From assembly GCF_024713945.1 (NCBI RefSeq), contig NC_134680.1, positions 6,941,501 through 7,005,500 of the forward strand: a stretch of 64,000 nt of DNA, given 5' to 3'. The position numbers and the translations under genes are program-made. This document shows positions 49,801-61,747 of the stretch, piece by piece; position 1 is the stretch's first letter, and every line of letters begins with the position of its first letter. This DNA is from Dermatophagoides farinae. Taxonomy: Eukaryota; Arthropoda; Arachnida; Sarcoptiformes; Pyroglyphidae. Below the pieces are notes generated by a model. It was given only the letters and a program-made list of their open reading frames with translations. It had not been told where the DNA came from and ran no database searches.

Positions 49801-52800
49801 CACTGGACAAGCTAATCGGACAGTATCACCAGGATTCGCACCATAAACATATTCAATTGTTGGCGAAAATGAAGGACCATATGCAATGTTCAATGTAATC
49901 GATGATTGTCCAGTACCGACTGGATTCGATACTTTGCATTGGATTTCGGCACCATTAAATGATTTGTCCACATTATCGATAACTAATTCATTGCCATGAT
50001 CGCCAATGATAACTTCGTTATTACGTAACCATTCGTAAATCATGGAATTTTTGCCTGGATTGCCATCTGCCATACAACGGAATCGTATCGTATCGCCAAC
50101 TCTGCCATGCAAATTCGACACACCAAACACTGACAAAGGCTGTGATGGCAATGTGTTGCCGTTATTATTATTATTATGAGCAACGACAATTCGTGACACT
50201 TCTAATTTAACTTCGGGTGCATATTTAACTTCTAACATAATGGCCGCCGTTGGTGTGGTCATCGATGAATTTATCGATGCGTATGGTGATGATGAAGCAA
50301 ATGTAGGATGTGACGAACGACAATATAGACGTTTTTGATGATCACTTTTTGTCGGTTCAAACGTCCATTTTAAAGCCGTATTGAATCTTTTACCATCATT
50401 CATAGTCGTTATCTTTGTGGTAATGCCTTTTTTCACTACACGATTTCTTGAATTGATCCATGAAAGCTATTGAATGATAACGATAACGACAATAAAAAAT
50501 CAAATCAGATTTTACATTTTACATAAAAAATAAATGTCGGAAAGTGAATTGAAAGAAACAGGTAAAAAAATTAGATTAGATTTCGGACTTTGACCAAAAA
50601 AAAGTTTTACTTTTTTCGATTTGTCATTATCAATTCGAATAAAAATCTTTTCTAGGAAATGGCTAATCATCATTGGCGAATCAGAAGCGTTGAATTTCAC
50701 CAGGCACGCAAACCTTTTTCGGAATTACATTCGAAACGGAATCGATCATGCACGATCAATCATTGAATGAATGATCAATTGTTTTTTTGTTCAATTTTAA
50801 ATTCAAAATTCAATTGAAATGAATAAATTTTTTTCCCTGTGCAAAAAATAATCAGCTCAGCTACCGTCGTGGTTTTCATGTAACAAATCAATATTCAACC
50901 AATAAATATTGAGGGGGTATCGATCAATCAATAAAGATGATGATGATCAAGACATCGGAGAGGAGTATGACTAACTTTGATTTAAATTTAATTAAATTAC
51001 AACCATTTGAATGGTGGAGAAAACAAAAGAGTCTAATATATCGATTGAAGGGTGTACACTGTACACTGCACACACTCTATAAACATTTGCCATCAATTTA
51101 TTGTGTTATCTATCAATCTAACGAAAATTGGTTTGGTAATTTGAATTCCAATGTCGATGGTTGATGGTGAAGATGAAGATGATGACCACCATCAGTGTGT
51201 GTGTGTGTGTGTTTGTGCTGCGATCATCCTCATTATCATTACCGCACACAAGTGATTGAAAAATAATTCTGTGCTCTCTGCTCGTCGTTTTCTCATCATC
51301 TAAAAATCAATCTGGTTTTTTTCGTCAATTTTCTTGTTGTTGTTGTTGTTTGCCATTCATTCATTTTCAAAGTTTATCATTTTTTCTTTCTCAGACTCAT
51401 AATTCAAACATTTTTGTGTTTTTTTTCTTGTTTGGATAAGCATGTGACCGACACACGAGACTGTGTGTGTTGTCCATGTTTTGACATGCAACTAAAATAT
51501 TTACTTTGGTTCATCTTTGGTGACCAGAATGAAAAATACAGGTAGCCTAATCAATGATTTGTTCAAAATAGTGAAATCGATGATCATTGATTTGAATGAA
51601 ATAATTGAAAAAATTGTGCAAGTTTTAAAACAAACCTCAGCAGCAGGTCGACCACCATGTGATTCGCATGTTAATTCAATTTTGTTGCCCGCTGTGGTCG
51701 ATAATAGTTGTACTTCTTGTTGTTGTAGATTATTATTATTTAGATGATGATGATATGGTACAAGATTACCCAAAACAATGACAGGATCATCGGGTCGTAC
51801 ACGTACGGTCAAACGTGCATTCTGTGATCGAATTCCTGGCACATTATCCAATGCACCAACTTGACATTGAAATGTGGCATCATCTTCCAGTGTTACTGAT
51901 GATATTTTCAATGAATAATCGCCTGAAATGAAATTTTATAGAACAAAAATTAAATTAAATTAAATTAAATTCACAAATTTAAAACAGAAATGTTGAGATG
52001 TGATCACAATGATTGGTCACGATTGTAGTTTTCAAACATTTTTTTCTTCTCAATCTTGACAAGAGAGATAAATGAAATTCATATCGATACAGATAAGGCA
52101 CATGGGTTATATGCCAAATACGAAATTTCGCTAATTAGCTGCTGTTGTCTATCCATCTAAATGAAATCAGATTCCTCGTCAATCAATCACTCGAGTCTTA
52201 TCATTATCATGATCTGTAGAATTTAATCCAGGAAAAATTCCTTATTTTATTTCGTAGAAATCAAGTCATCAAAATGGTGGTAATTTAGGCCAAATTATTA
52301 TTGCTAATCCTTTGACAAACAAGGATCAATGAATTACCAAGACTGTATATCATTATGTCCTTCTTATCATTAACACTATCATTTCATTTCTAAGTTAAAT
52401 TGGCAGTTTTTTAATTTTTTAAAAATAAATTTAGCACACACATGAATATCTCCAGTAATGAATGAATGTTTGCCATCTCTCTATATATGTTAGTTCTAAT
52501 CTAATTCATTTCCATCGACAATTTTTACCAATAATCAATCGATTTTAGATGATTTACGATCAAAGAGTCAGACACGTTTGTCTTTTTGTTTCAATCAATC
52601 GAATCAGTTCAATGAGTTGATTTCATTTTAGCTCAATCGAACAAAATAAAATCAGATCATTATCATCATTGATTAAAGGGGATCGAGCTGTTTTTGTCCG
52701 ACTATAGTTTTAATTTTGAAAACAAAAACAAAAACAAAAAATGAAATTAAATTAAATTTTCGCCCATCGAATCGAATGTGAAATGAAATCACACCTGACG

Positions 52801-54795
52801 TGTTTGAATGCTGAAACACTCACACCTGTTGCTTCACAAACATTCATGTTTTAATCAAGTGGTATCATCGACTCTGAAATTATAGCGAATCAAATCAAAT
52901 TAATGAATTTAATGAAAACTTACCAGTAGCATCATTATGCATCATTGAATAGGTGGGAAATCCTTCCAATCGTGGATCAGCGCCAAGACCGAATCCATCT
53001 CGTGTCCCTATGAAAAAAAGTTGAAAAATATGAAAAAAAAACATACAAAAAATCATGACCTTTGGCATGACTATGTGATATCCATAGTTAATCTATAATG
53101 GGACCTGCAATCATTTTCTTGTGATTCACATTCATTTATTTTTGACTTTTATCTCGAGTGAACGAAAAGAAAAAAAAATTTTTCTTTTCGTTTTGCAAAT
53201 TCATATGTTGCTAATGGATTTTTTTTTTAAATTTAAAAATTTTTTTCCTGATGAATGAAAATTGTCAATTTTAAATTATCCAATCAAGATATATTCATGG
53301 TTATCGGCAAAAAAATGTCACCAAATCAAAAAGAAAATGGTGACAGAAATCTTAAAGGCGGCCATATCATATTGCTCTCTTGTTCGGAAGCATCAATAAA
53401 GCCGCCGTTTTTTGGATAATGATGACGATCTTTCAGGAGATCAACACTAGAAATTCAACGAGAAAATCACTTTTTCTTTATTCGATTTAATGAATATCAA
53501 ATTTTGTTTCAATTCATTTTTTTCCACAATACAAACAACTTTAACTTTCAAACAAAAAGTGAAACCAAATTATCAGTTCAAACACTACTCCATCTTGGAA
53601 TGAATGTTAGAATGGTAGAATGACTGGCTCAGCATGATAATCATCATCATCAGTAATTACAGGTAATATAAATTTGGCAGAAAAAATGACTTGATTGAAT
53701 GTGAATTTTGTACTTGGTTGTGAGACCCTGATGTGAAAGATTCTTCTTCTTCAAAATAGAAAAGCATATGATGCCTGTAGCGTTTGTTTTTCACAGACAA
53801 AGAAAAACAAAAACATCAGTCTAATCTAAGAATATATAGGAAAAATCGTTTTTTCCGAAAAGCATCACTATTTAAATTGAAAATAAAAAATCAAATGTTT
53901 CACATAAATCAAATGTTTCAAGTTTATAGTTCTGATGATTCTACAGGTCGTCGTTGTCGTGTGCTGTCGTTCGTATTTCGGTTGCTAAATCAAGGATGAA
54001 AAAATAAATTCATCCAACATCAAAAACAAAAAAAAAAAAAACAAAACAAAACAAAAACTAATCCCTAACTCCACATACACACGAAGCTACTGTGTGTGTG
54101 TGTGGATGATTTGTCGCACGATATCTTTATCTCTTTTATCTTGGTGATCAATCTATCTCTATCATTCACCATAAATTGTCGACTTTGCTATCCTGGATGA
54201 TTACCATCTGAAGGATTAAAAAAGTTTGTGATCCAGAAACAAATAAACAACAACATTAAAGTGTAAATAACGAGTTTGTGGTTATATAGTTTTACTGATC
54301 CAGTTTGATTGGTGATGAAATGGTGAAAATAAAAAAAAAAAACTTACATTGAACAGTACCAGCTTTATTCGAAACACGACATGGTAATATAATCGATTCG
54401 CCAATATTAACGGTTAGATTTTCTGGTTCAATTAGAAATCTTTGCAATTTGATTGTGCTACTATGATGATGATGATGATGATGTGAATCTGACAGTGATG
54501 ATGACTGTCGTTTAAAACGATCATTAATAATGATCATTTTTGTGGATGACGCATCAATCAAAGATGACATGCTCAACATTGCTTGTTGTTGTTGTTGTAG
54601 CTGTTGACATTGTGACATGTTTGTCATCATCATCATCATCATGATAATGAACGATAAACAATCCGTCCATGGGTGTTTCTTTCGTTTTTTATCGAACCAT
54701 AATGAACCAATACTGCTGCTGTTGCTGCTGCTAGTTGTTATTGATATTGTCGGACACATCGTTTGTGGACAATTGAATTGATTAAATGAGACCAT
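43475..54795 (-). CDS. Neph1 / Kirre / Roughest-type cell adhesion receptor, nine exons, 1031 residues
   Basis: This is the five-Ig partner family of nephrin/Sns. Exons in transcript order: 54795-54348, 53007-52924, 51922-51636, 50466-49623, 47396-47041, 46957-46879, 46820-46569, 46502-46153, 43870-43475. All are GT-AG with matching phases. The first in-frame ATG after a stop at 54868 is 54795-54793. A hydrophobic LSFIIMMMMMM stretch follows about 45 residues later, an unusually late signal peptide. Then come Ig1 (residues about 125-225), Ig2, Ig3, Ig4, Ig5 (about 560-698), a transmembrane helix at about 704-729 and a tail of about 300 residues ending ATHV. Diagnostic features are WTRDGFGLGADPRLEGFPTY in Ig1, GGRPAAELSW in Ig2, exactly five Ig domains, no FN3, and the C-terminal THV known from Neph proteins as a PDZ ligand. 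Kirre versus Rst orthology is not resolvable by eye. Confidence 0.9.
43871..46152 (-). other. Neph1-type gene intron 8
   Basis: Intron of 2282 bases containing (TC)13 at 46058-46083, ATCT-type tracts near 45775-45800, (GTTT)n near 44667-44686 and many CAT repeats. No exon was recognised. Confidence 0.65.
46058..46083 (+). repeat. (TC)13 microsatellite
   Basis: 26 bases of uninterrupted TC within intron 8 of the Neph1-type gene. Confidence 0.95.
46153..46820 (-). CDS. Neph1-type gene exons 7-8: transmembrane helix and proximal tail
   Basis: Exon 46820-46569 encodes FSTIVIFVAIAILILVFVV and onward to LLLSIKHR, a membrane span with a basic stop-transfer, then a Gln-rich and acidic segment with SKEHYMGSLDN and HNIYSTHS tyrosines. 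Exon 46502-46153 follows a 66-base intron and is Ser/Pro/His-rich with SPPFFANSVFDTASELNSP. Confidence 0.88.
46879..47396 (-). CDS. Neph1-type gene exons 5-6: Ig domain 5
   Basis: Exon 47396-47041 begins GPPKIRKAQQ, has a Ser/Asn-rich insertion, then FFAVLGEPGHLECLVESVP and ITWIHNG. Exon 46957-46879 supplies the F-strand cysteine (DFGYYNCVVVNSYGSDW) and joins the membrane exon after SLEEK. Confidence 0.88.
47397..49622 (-). other. Neph1-type gene intron 4
   Basis: Intron of 2226 bases. Besides CAT and TG repeats it contains a more complex stretch, roughly 48060-48660, that might be a decayed transposon (see findings). No exon was recognised. Confidence 0.6.
49623..50466 (-). CDS. Neph1-type gene exon 4: rest of Ig2, Ig3 and Ig4
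   Basis: This large exon completes Ig2 (LSWINSRN ... RLYCRSSHPTF ... LEVKYAPEVKLEV), then Ig3 (DTIRFRCMADGNPGKNSMIY ... EIQCKVSNPVGTG) and Ig4 (DTVRLACPVDGNPAPEITWI ... GEYLCRVSVKGFQE). The YAP and YGP linkers between domains are family-typical. All canonical cysteines are present. Confidence 0.92.
50467..51635 (-). other. Neph1-type gene intron 3
   Basis: Intron of 1169 bases with a gtttgt donor, (TG)n near 51196-51212 and (GTT)n near 51334-51350. Nothing coding was recognised. Confidence 0.65.
51636..51922 (-). CDS. Neph1-type gene exon 3: end of Ig1 and start of Ig2
   Basis: GDYSLKISSVTLEDDATFQC then QVGALDNVPGIRSQNARLTV closes Ig1. Ig2 starts after RVRPDDPVIVLGN with an Asn/His/Gln insertion and NKIELTCESHGGRPAAE. 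The donor is gtttgt, a minor but accepted variant; phase 0 joins it to LSWINSRN in exon 4. Confidence 0.88.
51923..52923 (-). other. Neph1-type gene intron 2
   Basis: Intron of 1001 bases, AT-rich, with AAATT-type pentamer repeats near 51947-51971. Nothing coding was recognised. Confidence 0.65.
52924..53007 (-). CDS. Neph1-type gene exon 2: core of Ig1
   Basis: An 84-base exon encodes WTRDGFGLGADPRLEGFPTY and SMMHNDATG with split codons at both ends. The motif is the adhesion-family Ig1 signature also seen in the + strand gene at 1708-1776. Confidence 0.92.
53008..54347 (-). other. Neph1-type gene intron 1
   Basis: Intron of 1340 bases, AT-rich, with poly-A near 54031-54042. A 15-base direct repeat (AAATCAAATGTTTCA) occurs near 53889-53919. 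Nothing coding was recognised. Confidence 0.65.
54348..54795 (-). CDS. Neph1-type gene exon 1: signal region and first strands of Ig1
   Basis: The exon starts at the first ATG (54795-54793) of a frame open from 54867. A charged KKRKKHPWTD precedes a short hydrophobic Met-rich stretch, then Gln-rich and His-rich low-complexity segments (QQLQQQQQ, HHHHHHH). Ig1 begins with QRFLIEPENLTVNIGESIIL and the first cysteine (PCRVSNKAGTVQ). The start is uncertain; a further upstream exon is possible. Confidence 0.78.
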
Positions 54796-57401
54796 TTTTT
54801 CGCAGGTTGATGAATGTGATGATTTTTTCAATGATCGACTAGAGTGATGATGATGATTTGAATCAAATTATAGTGATGGATAAGGCACTTGAATGATGTA
54901 GTCGGAAACGGAATAACGATAAAATAAATGATTGAATAAATGATTGATAATAATGATGATGATGATTGATTGATTGATTGATGTTTGTGCAAATATTTGA
55001 TTTTTTTTTTGTAACGGAGTAATCGATTATTATTATTACCGCTTTTATGACCAATAATCAGCGTTGGCGAATGTTTGTGGTGGTCATCACTTTGTGATTG
55101 ATGGAAGCTAGTAGGAATATAGGCCATTCACAATAATGACGATGACAACTGATGCAATGATCATCCATATTGATGCGGTTATTATTATTATTATCGATCA
55201 TATATAGATAGATTTAAATTGCTACAAATCACGCAAAATAAAATGCTGAATGTTTTTAATTTTTCCATTTTTTTCGTCCATTGATAATTTTGAGCAGAGA
55301 GTGAAAAAAGAAATGAAAAGAAACAAACAAATTAATTCAATTGAAATGTGTTATATATTCACAACAACAACAACAAGTCATTTGGCAAAGACATTTATAC
55401 ATGATTTATTTGCCATATTGTTGCCAATATCGATTAACCAAATGTTTGTATTTTGTCAAAGATAAACACCCATTACAAGTAAATGACATTGTAAAATTTG
55501 GGGCGTTATAACCACTCTAACACTAATCCATTCACTGGCTTTGCTAGCAAGCTGCTGCTGCTGCTCAAGAATTGGCTGATCGAATGATGAATGAATGTGA
55601 AAAATACCGTGTGAAAATGAAATTAGAGTCTAGAAAAAGAATTTAGTGAGCACGATTTTGTTTGTTTCGATCATCATCATCATCATCTTTTTACTAATTC
55701 GGATCTATAATCATTTGGGAAGAGAAAAACAGATCATCATGACAAGACCTCATGAATGTCATGAAAAACAAATGCCATTCCCAATAATAGTAGTGAATCG
55801 GTTAATCAAAATATTTTCTTACGATTAAGATTTCGAAGAAAAAATTCATAACATCTGTCAATAATCTACAAATTGATGCTTTGATCACTTGTCAAGATGA
55901 TGATGACAACAACATGAAATTTTCATTTCATCTATTTCCACGTTCGTTCACTCCGCCATGTATGTTTGATCTTTGTGTGTTTTTTCTCTGTTTTACCAAC
56001 GTCCGTTTGTGTGCGTGTGTGTGTGAGTGTGTGTGTGTGTTAGTAGATGTTCGTGTGTGTTCTTGCAGATCATCATCATCAAAAATAGCCAAGGAACTGA
56101 TGTTTGTTGATGATGGATCCATCATTCCGATCATGGTTTAATCTAGATTTTGGCTAATTAAAAATTATATTTAAAACATCATCGACATCGACAACAACAA
56201 CTGTCCAAACGGGAATGAAAAGATTTGACCTGGAAAAAACTTTCCACAAAAAAAAGAAATGGGAAAAAGCTTTGTGAGAAAAAAAAATGAAAATGTAACT
56301 TATACAAACACCACACAGTATTGATGATATTGGCTCGAATAAAATTTAATTTTATTTCCTCCACTTTCAGACTCGTTAATTTGAGTTTTATATAGGCACA
56401 AACTACATGTTGATACAAATGTTTGATGATGATGCTGAGAATAATGAAATTCGCCAAAATAAATAAACTGAAAATTGAAATATCTGATGACGATGATAAT
56501 GATAATTGGAAAAAAGTGATGTGCGACAATTATGAATGCCATAAAAAATCATCATCATCATCATCATTTGAATTTTCGAATCGACGAAAGAAACAAGTAG
56601 ATGCCTGTATAGTCAATTGGTGGGTGACAATTTTCAATGGAAATTGTCATCATAACAAAGCCTCGCAATCAGAAAAAAATTGAGAAAAACATTTGATACC
56701 TTTTAATTTATCCATTATGACCATTATCAGTTATAGGTCAAAGATACAATTACCTGGACACTATGAAATGACCATTAGTTTGGAATATTAAATACAGAAT
56801 CCAAATGAAAAGATGTCAACAACATTGGCGAAGAAAAATGAAGAAAGAAAAAAATTTTTTATTGCTCAGTGGTTCTAATCAAGATTTTTATTTAAAAAAA
56901 AATTTCAACTCAAAAAACGGGTCCCAAAATTTGACTTTCTTTGCTTTTTGGCCGCCTATGTCATTGAGAACGAAAATGTTCGGGCCATTTAGATAACCGA
57001 ATGATGATTATCATTTCCAATTTCATCAAGTTTTTTCTTCATCGAACCAATAATTAAATGAAATTATCCAACATTATCAACCATCATACACTTGTGGATA
57101 TCGAGAAAAAAACTTTGCCTTATCATTCAAATCAATGATGTTCATGTCTGTGGCTACTGAACAAAAACGCTTGAAACTCAAGAAAAATATGGTGACATTT
57201 TCTGGATTTGAATTTTGAATTTTTCTTCCCCATTAAATTTTGCATACAAAAAAATGTGTTTTTTTTGTTGTTTTCAGTGATAATAAGATAAAAGCCCCAT
57301 TTTTGGATCTAAATTGACAAGCGAGAAACATTGAAAATGAATGACTATGAGTATGATGACATTTGACACATAGTGAAAATCAGCATATGTGTGATTGACG
57401 T

Positions 57402-57590
57402 TTGGCTCGCGACTACTGTGTTGATGCATGTTATAACTTTTTTAGCCAAGAAAACATTGCCATTCAATTTATCATAGACTCAGTATACGAGTATGTGGAT
57501 GATTTGTTTTTGTTGAAAAATCTGTTTGAAAACATTATGAAACGAATCATTATTTGTTTGGCAAATCAATACTATTTGGGGTGCCAATAA
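57402..57590 (+). other. Short open coding-like stretch, no start codon, unidentified
   Basis: A 63-codon open frame (LARDYCVDACYNFFSQENIA then a hydrophobic-charged pattern ending NQYYLGCQ) is free of the simple repeats around it and has helical periodicity. There is no ATG near the start and no clear splice signals. It could be a gene remnant or chance. Confidence 0.2.
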
Positions 57591-60023
57591 AAACATAACA
57601 ACAAACATTGAATGCATCGATTAATTGTTTTTGATGGCCTGGAAGTTGTCAAACTAAAAACTTTTAAATGGCTGATAATGTCAAACATAACAACCAGTTA
57701 TCGATGCAAAAGTAGGTGGATTTCAATTCAATATCATCATCAACATCTTGTATGTAAACATAGTTAAACAAATCGTTGATCAATCAATCACTATTAATGT
57801 ATTGGGATTAACGTTTCAAACCGAACCCCTTTTCTGTATGGAATGAAAAACTGTCCTTTGGCATGTTGGATCAACCGACAAAACAACAAAAAAAACAATC
57901 ATCATCATTATCATACATTCAAACATGGCCGTAAATTTCATCATTTCAACCATAGTTTCATGGAAAATGCTGATGATGGACATAAAATGAGCTGCCATCA
58001 CAAGAGAGAGGTCAATTTGATTCAATTTATGGTCAAATAAATTGAACAAAAACAACTATCAAAGGGGTCACCATGGCAAACACACACACAAAAATTGATG
58101 AATTTCCGCACGGTAACGTAACTTGTAATAATAATAAAAAATGGAAACAAAAGAACAAGGAATTCGAGTGAAAAAAAAGAAATTGGAAACTAATTTGCCA
58201 TTATTTGTTTAATAATAATATCAAACTGACCGCTCCATAACCGAGCACTAGTATTTTGTTTCTATTCAACAATTCAAAACAAAACAAAAAACATCGAGGA
58301 TGATGATGATGAGTGACCCTTCTGAATGGATGGATGTAAACCTCATGATGGACTCGGACCATCAACCATACTGATTGATTGGTCGGTCATTTGGTTGGTC
58401 GGTTGGTTGGTTGGTATATCGATCGATCTATAACCAAGCAAAATTTGAAAAATTTTCAGAACCCTCGAATGTTGAGGTTACAGTTATCGAATAGCAGAAT
58501 GATGTTGTGCATTCAGATTTTGATGATTGCATAAAGATAAGATACAGATTACAGTTTGGTGTTTGGGAAAATAAAGAAAATTTAAAATTCAACTTTATCA
58601 CTACACAACTTGTTTGCAATCAAGTGTCAATGTTCAAAGTTCAACGATTCAACTAAATGGAATGAATCAACATACCAATAAAAGAATATGATCGGAAAAA
58701 ATCAAATCAAATCAAATCAAATGATGACTGAAACTTTTCCCGAACCACATATCGAATCATCGGCCAGGAACCGATAAAAAGAAGAGAAAAAATCGTGGTA
58801 TCTGACTACTAAATTACTCTAAACAACAACAATTGATCAATTTGATTGTCCGAATAACATCATTGATGGTGAACAATTCAGATAAAAATGATGATGAATA
58901 CCGTTCAAGTCATCAAGTAATCTTTTACGAACATTGCACTACTTCCGATCAACGAACAAACAAGCAAACAACAACAACAACAAAATGGCTCGATTGATTG
59001 ATCGATTGGGAAAACCACCACCACCACCACCACCAATCAATCGTCAGTGTAATCAAATGAATTATACAATAGCTACATGATTGTAGTGTCATCATTGATA
59101 TCGATCATGAACCATGGCTATCCATTCAACAACATTAAGATGATTGGGGCCGCGGCGGACGAATCGTTATTATTATGATGATGGTGATCATGGACAAGAA
59201 TGGAGATCATTTTTTTACCCATCTCCATTGAAAGAGAGTTTTTATGATCATCATTTTTATTCATTAAGATGTTTGTTGGTTTTTTTATTTCTTTTTTTTT
59301 GATTTTTTATGAAATAATCAATGAATTTATGAGAAATAAATGATTATTCTGTAAATATGATGGGTGCATGAAAAGAACCTTCCCGCTGTTTTCAAAAAAA
59401 GAACTCATTTTCATTGATTGATTGCTCGAATCGACGAATCAATTTTGTTCAAGATTGTTGTAAACTCATATGAATAATCAATTGGATAATTGAATTTTTC
59501 GTATTAAAAAATCGAAACATTGAGATTGGCCAGTGTTTTATTTTTTCACATGAAAAATTAAATGTTTTTCGTTTACTATATTATCAATGACATATGCGTG
59601 TGTGTGTGTGTGCGTGTGTGGCCGGATGAATATAACCGGCATGAATTTTTTTTGTTGCTATTTCAATTTTCATCTTGGTGGTCGACTGTTTTTCATTACT
59701 TGTTGTTATGGTCGTGTTTTCTCACACACACACACACACACAAAGACACTCATTTTTTCTAATCGAATGAATGTAAAAATCTTACAAATTGAAACAAATT
59801 TATTTCTCAAGTTCGATGATCGATCGATTGATTATACAGACAAAATAATGAATACCAGCCATCACTATCAATGTATAGTAGTAGAGTAAGATATAATAAG
59901 AATCAAAAACCAAAAAACGGAAATTTTATTCGCACGACATTCGTATTTCACACAGCCATCACCATCAACACCAAAACTAGCACCAATAAAAACAAATTCG
60001 GGGTTTATTGTTGTTTTGTTCAC

Positions 60024-60057
<34 letters not shown>

Positions 60058-60347
60058 TAAGCAAGCAAATTCACAACTGTCATCGTCACTTTCCTCTTGC
60101 GTTTAGTGACAAAATTCGTGAAGAAAAAATAGAATTTTAATGGAAAAAACAAAGAAGCCTTATTGTTTTTCAATCGTGCGAAAGAAATAATTCAACAAGT
60201 GTGACAATTGTTGTTCTCTGTCAAATTGATCACATAAACTATCATTAATGTCGAATGGTATTAACATCGGAAGAATGTGTGTGTGTGTGTATGTGACAAT
60301 TACTGCCAAAATTAGCACCGATAATGAACTACCTGTTGAGTTGGAAT

Positions 60348-60554
60348 TCACAGCTCTATAGTCAGATTGGAGAACACAAAACATTCTTGGTGGTCAATAG
60401 CCAAAGACCGAATCTTCGAAACTCGTCGCAGCTGTGCTAGCCATATCAAATTGATTATTTCGTACAAAATGTCATGTGGGAATCGATTTATCACGATAAC
60501 CTTTACTGGCCATGAATTTCCATGTGTAAAATAGTGTGGACAATAATCAATCAA
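60348..60554 (-). pseudogene. Possible F-box-like fragment
   Basis: The - strand open frame contains NRFPHDILYEIINLIWLAQL followed by RRVSKIRSLA. This resembles the start of an F-box (L-P-x-x-I-L-x-E-I then L-x-R-x-x-x-V), the Skp1-binding helix region of SCF ubiquitin-ligase adaptors. There is no in-frame ATG, and the frame ends at TGA soon after. Downstream - strand sequence at about 60161-60270 is also repeat-free and open in another frame. A decayed copy or an exon of an unseen gene is possible; the resemblance is by eye only. Confidence 0.25.
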
Positions 60555-61564
60555 TCAATGAGTGGACAAAACAGTGATTCACTGAATTGCATAATAATTT
60601 ATATCAAAAAATATTGATCAATGTACAGATGCAAATTATGGATTCAACAACAATACGAACAATCGAAAAACGAAGCAAAACGCATCCTTGTCATTAATGA
60701 ACTTTGGCCAAACATATCATCATCATCATCATCAGTGGTGATGAACCTGAATTTATAACTTACATTTGTATTCACTGATGTTCTGTGGATTATAATGATC
60801 AACTTTTTTGAATGTTTTTTCTCAATGTTCAACACACTTAAACACAAACCAAAAAAAGTGAAGGAAAATGACAGGTCAACATTAAACGACGACCAAGAAA
60901 ATCAAATTCCTTTCTTGATGACGATGTGATGTTCGGTTATGTTGTTTATTATGACGATGATGATGATTATCACAAGGAATCTCACTTTTGTAAACACAAC
61001 ACAACGATAATTGAAAATTGTAATCGATAAAACTTTTTTGATCAATTTCAATTTACTGATGTTAATGTTAATGTTAATGTTTATGTTTATGGTTATAATG
61101 GTGATAAATTCTGTCTTCTCTCACTCACTCTTGTGACACTTGTGGCATAAATCAAATGGAGAAAAAATTCACCCGTTGCACTACCAAATTCATGTTTGTA
61201 GCAAATATAATCAACTGGGTGATTTGTGGTGATCATTAACTACATAGACGATATAAAAAATAAAAACTAAATGATCATGATTCAATATGACAAGATTCGG
61301 ATATGAATTCATCGATTTGTGTTGATGATGATGTTGATCACTTTCGACACCGACATCAACGACATGATTGTGAAATGCACTGAGATATACACACTAGCAC
61401 AAACACACACTTGACCAAAGAAGAAAAAAATGACCACTTAAATAAACACAAATACACAAGATGGTGATTGGAACAAAAAATGAAAATTAATTTAATATAT
61501 CGATCGATTGGCAAACATGTCGATCATCATCAGTGGCAGAATTTAAGTTTGAAAACTAAACAAC

Positions 61565-61747
61565 GTGCCAATCAACGACCACAACGAAGATCCACACACA
61601 TCGGATACTAGATTCGTACTGAATGTACAAGAGCGCAATTCAGACACAGTGATTGTGAATGCAGCTAGTTTATTGTTTGAAAGAATGTTGTGTCAGTCAT
61701 GGATACAGACCACTGCCAAGGAAAATGTTGTGAAGAGAAACACTTGA
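61565..61747 (+). other. Short open higher-complexity stretch, unidentified
   Basis: An open frame of 60 codons without ATG (RFVLNVQERNSDTVIVNAAS, LLFERMLCQSWIQTT) lacks microsatellite character. The repeat-free sequence continues to about 61850. No family was recognised; probably a remnant or chance. Confidence 0.18.

Noticed and set aside
60038-60057. (AGC)n as part of a polyalanine or polyglutamine coding exon
   Set aside because: Flanked by (CA)n and stops, with no splice sites; treated as a microsatellite.
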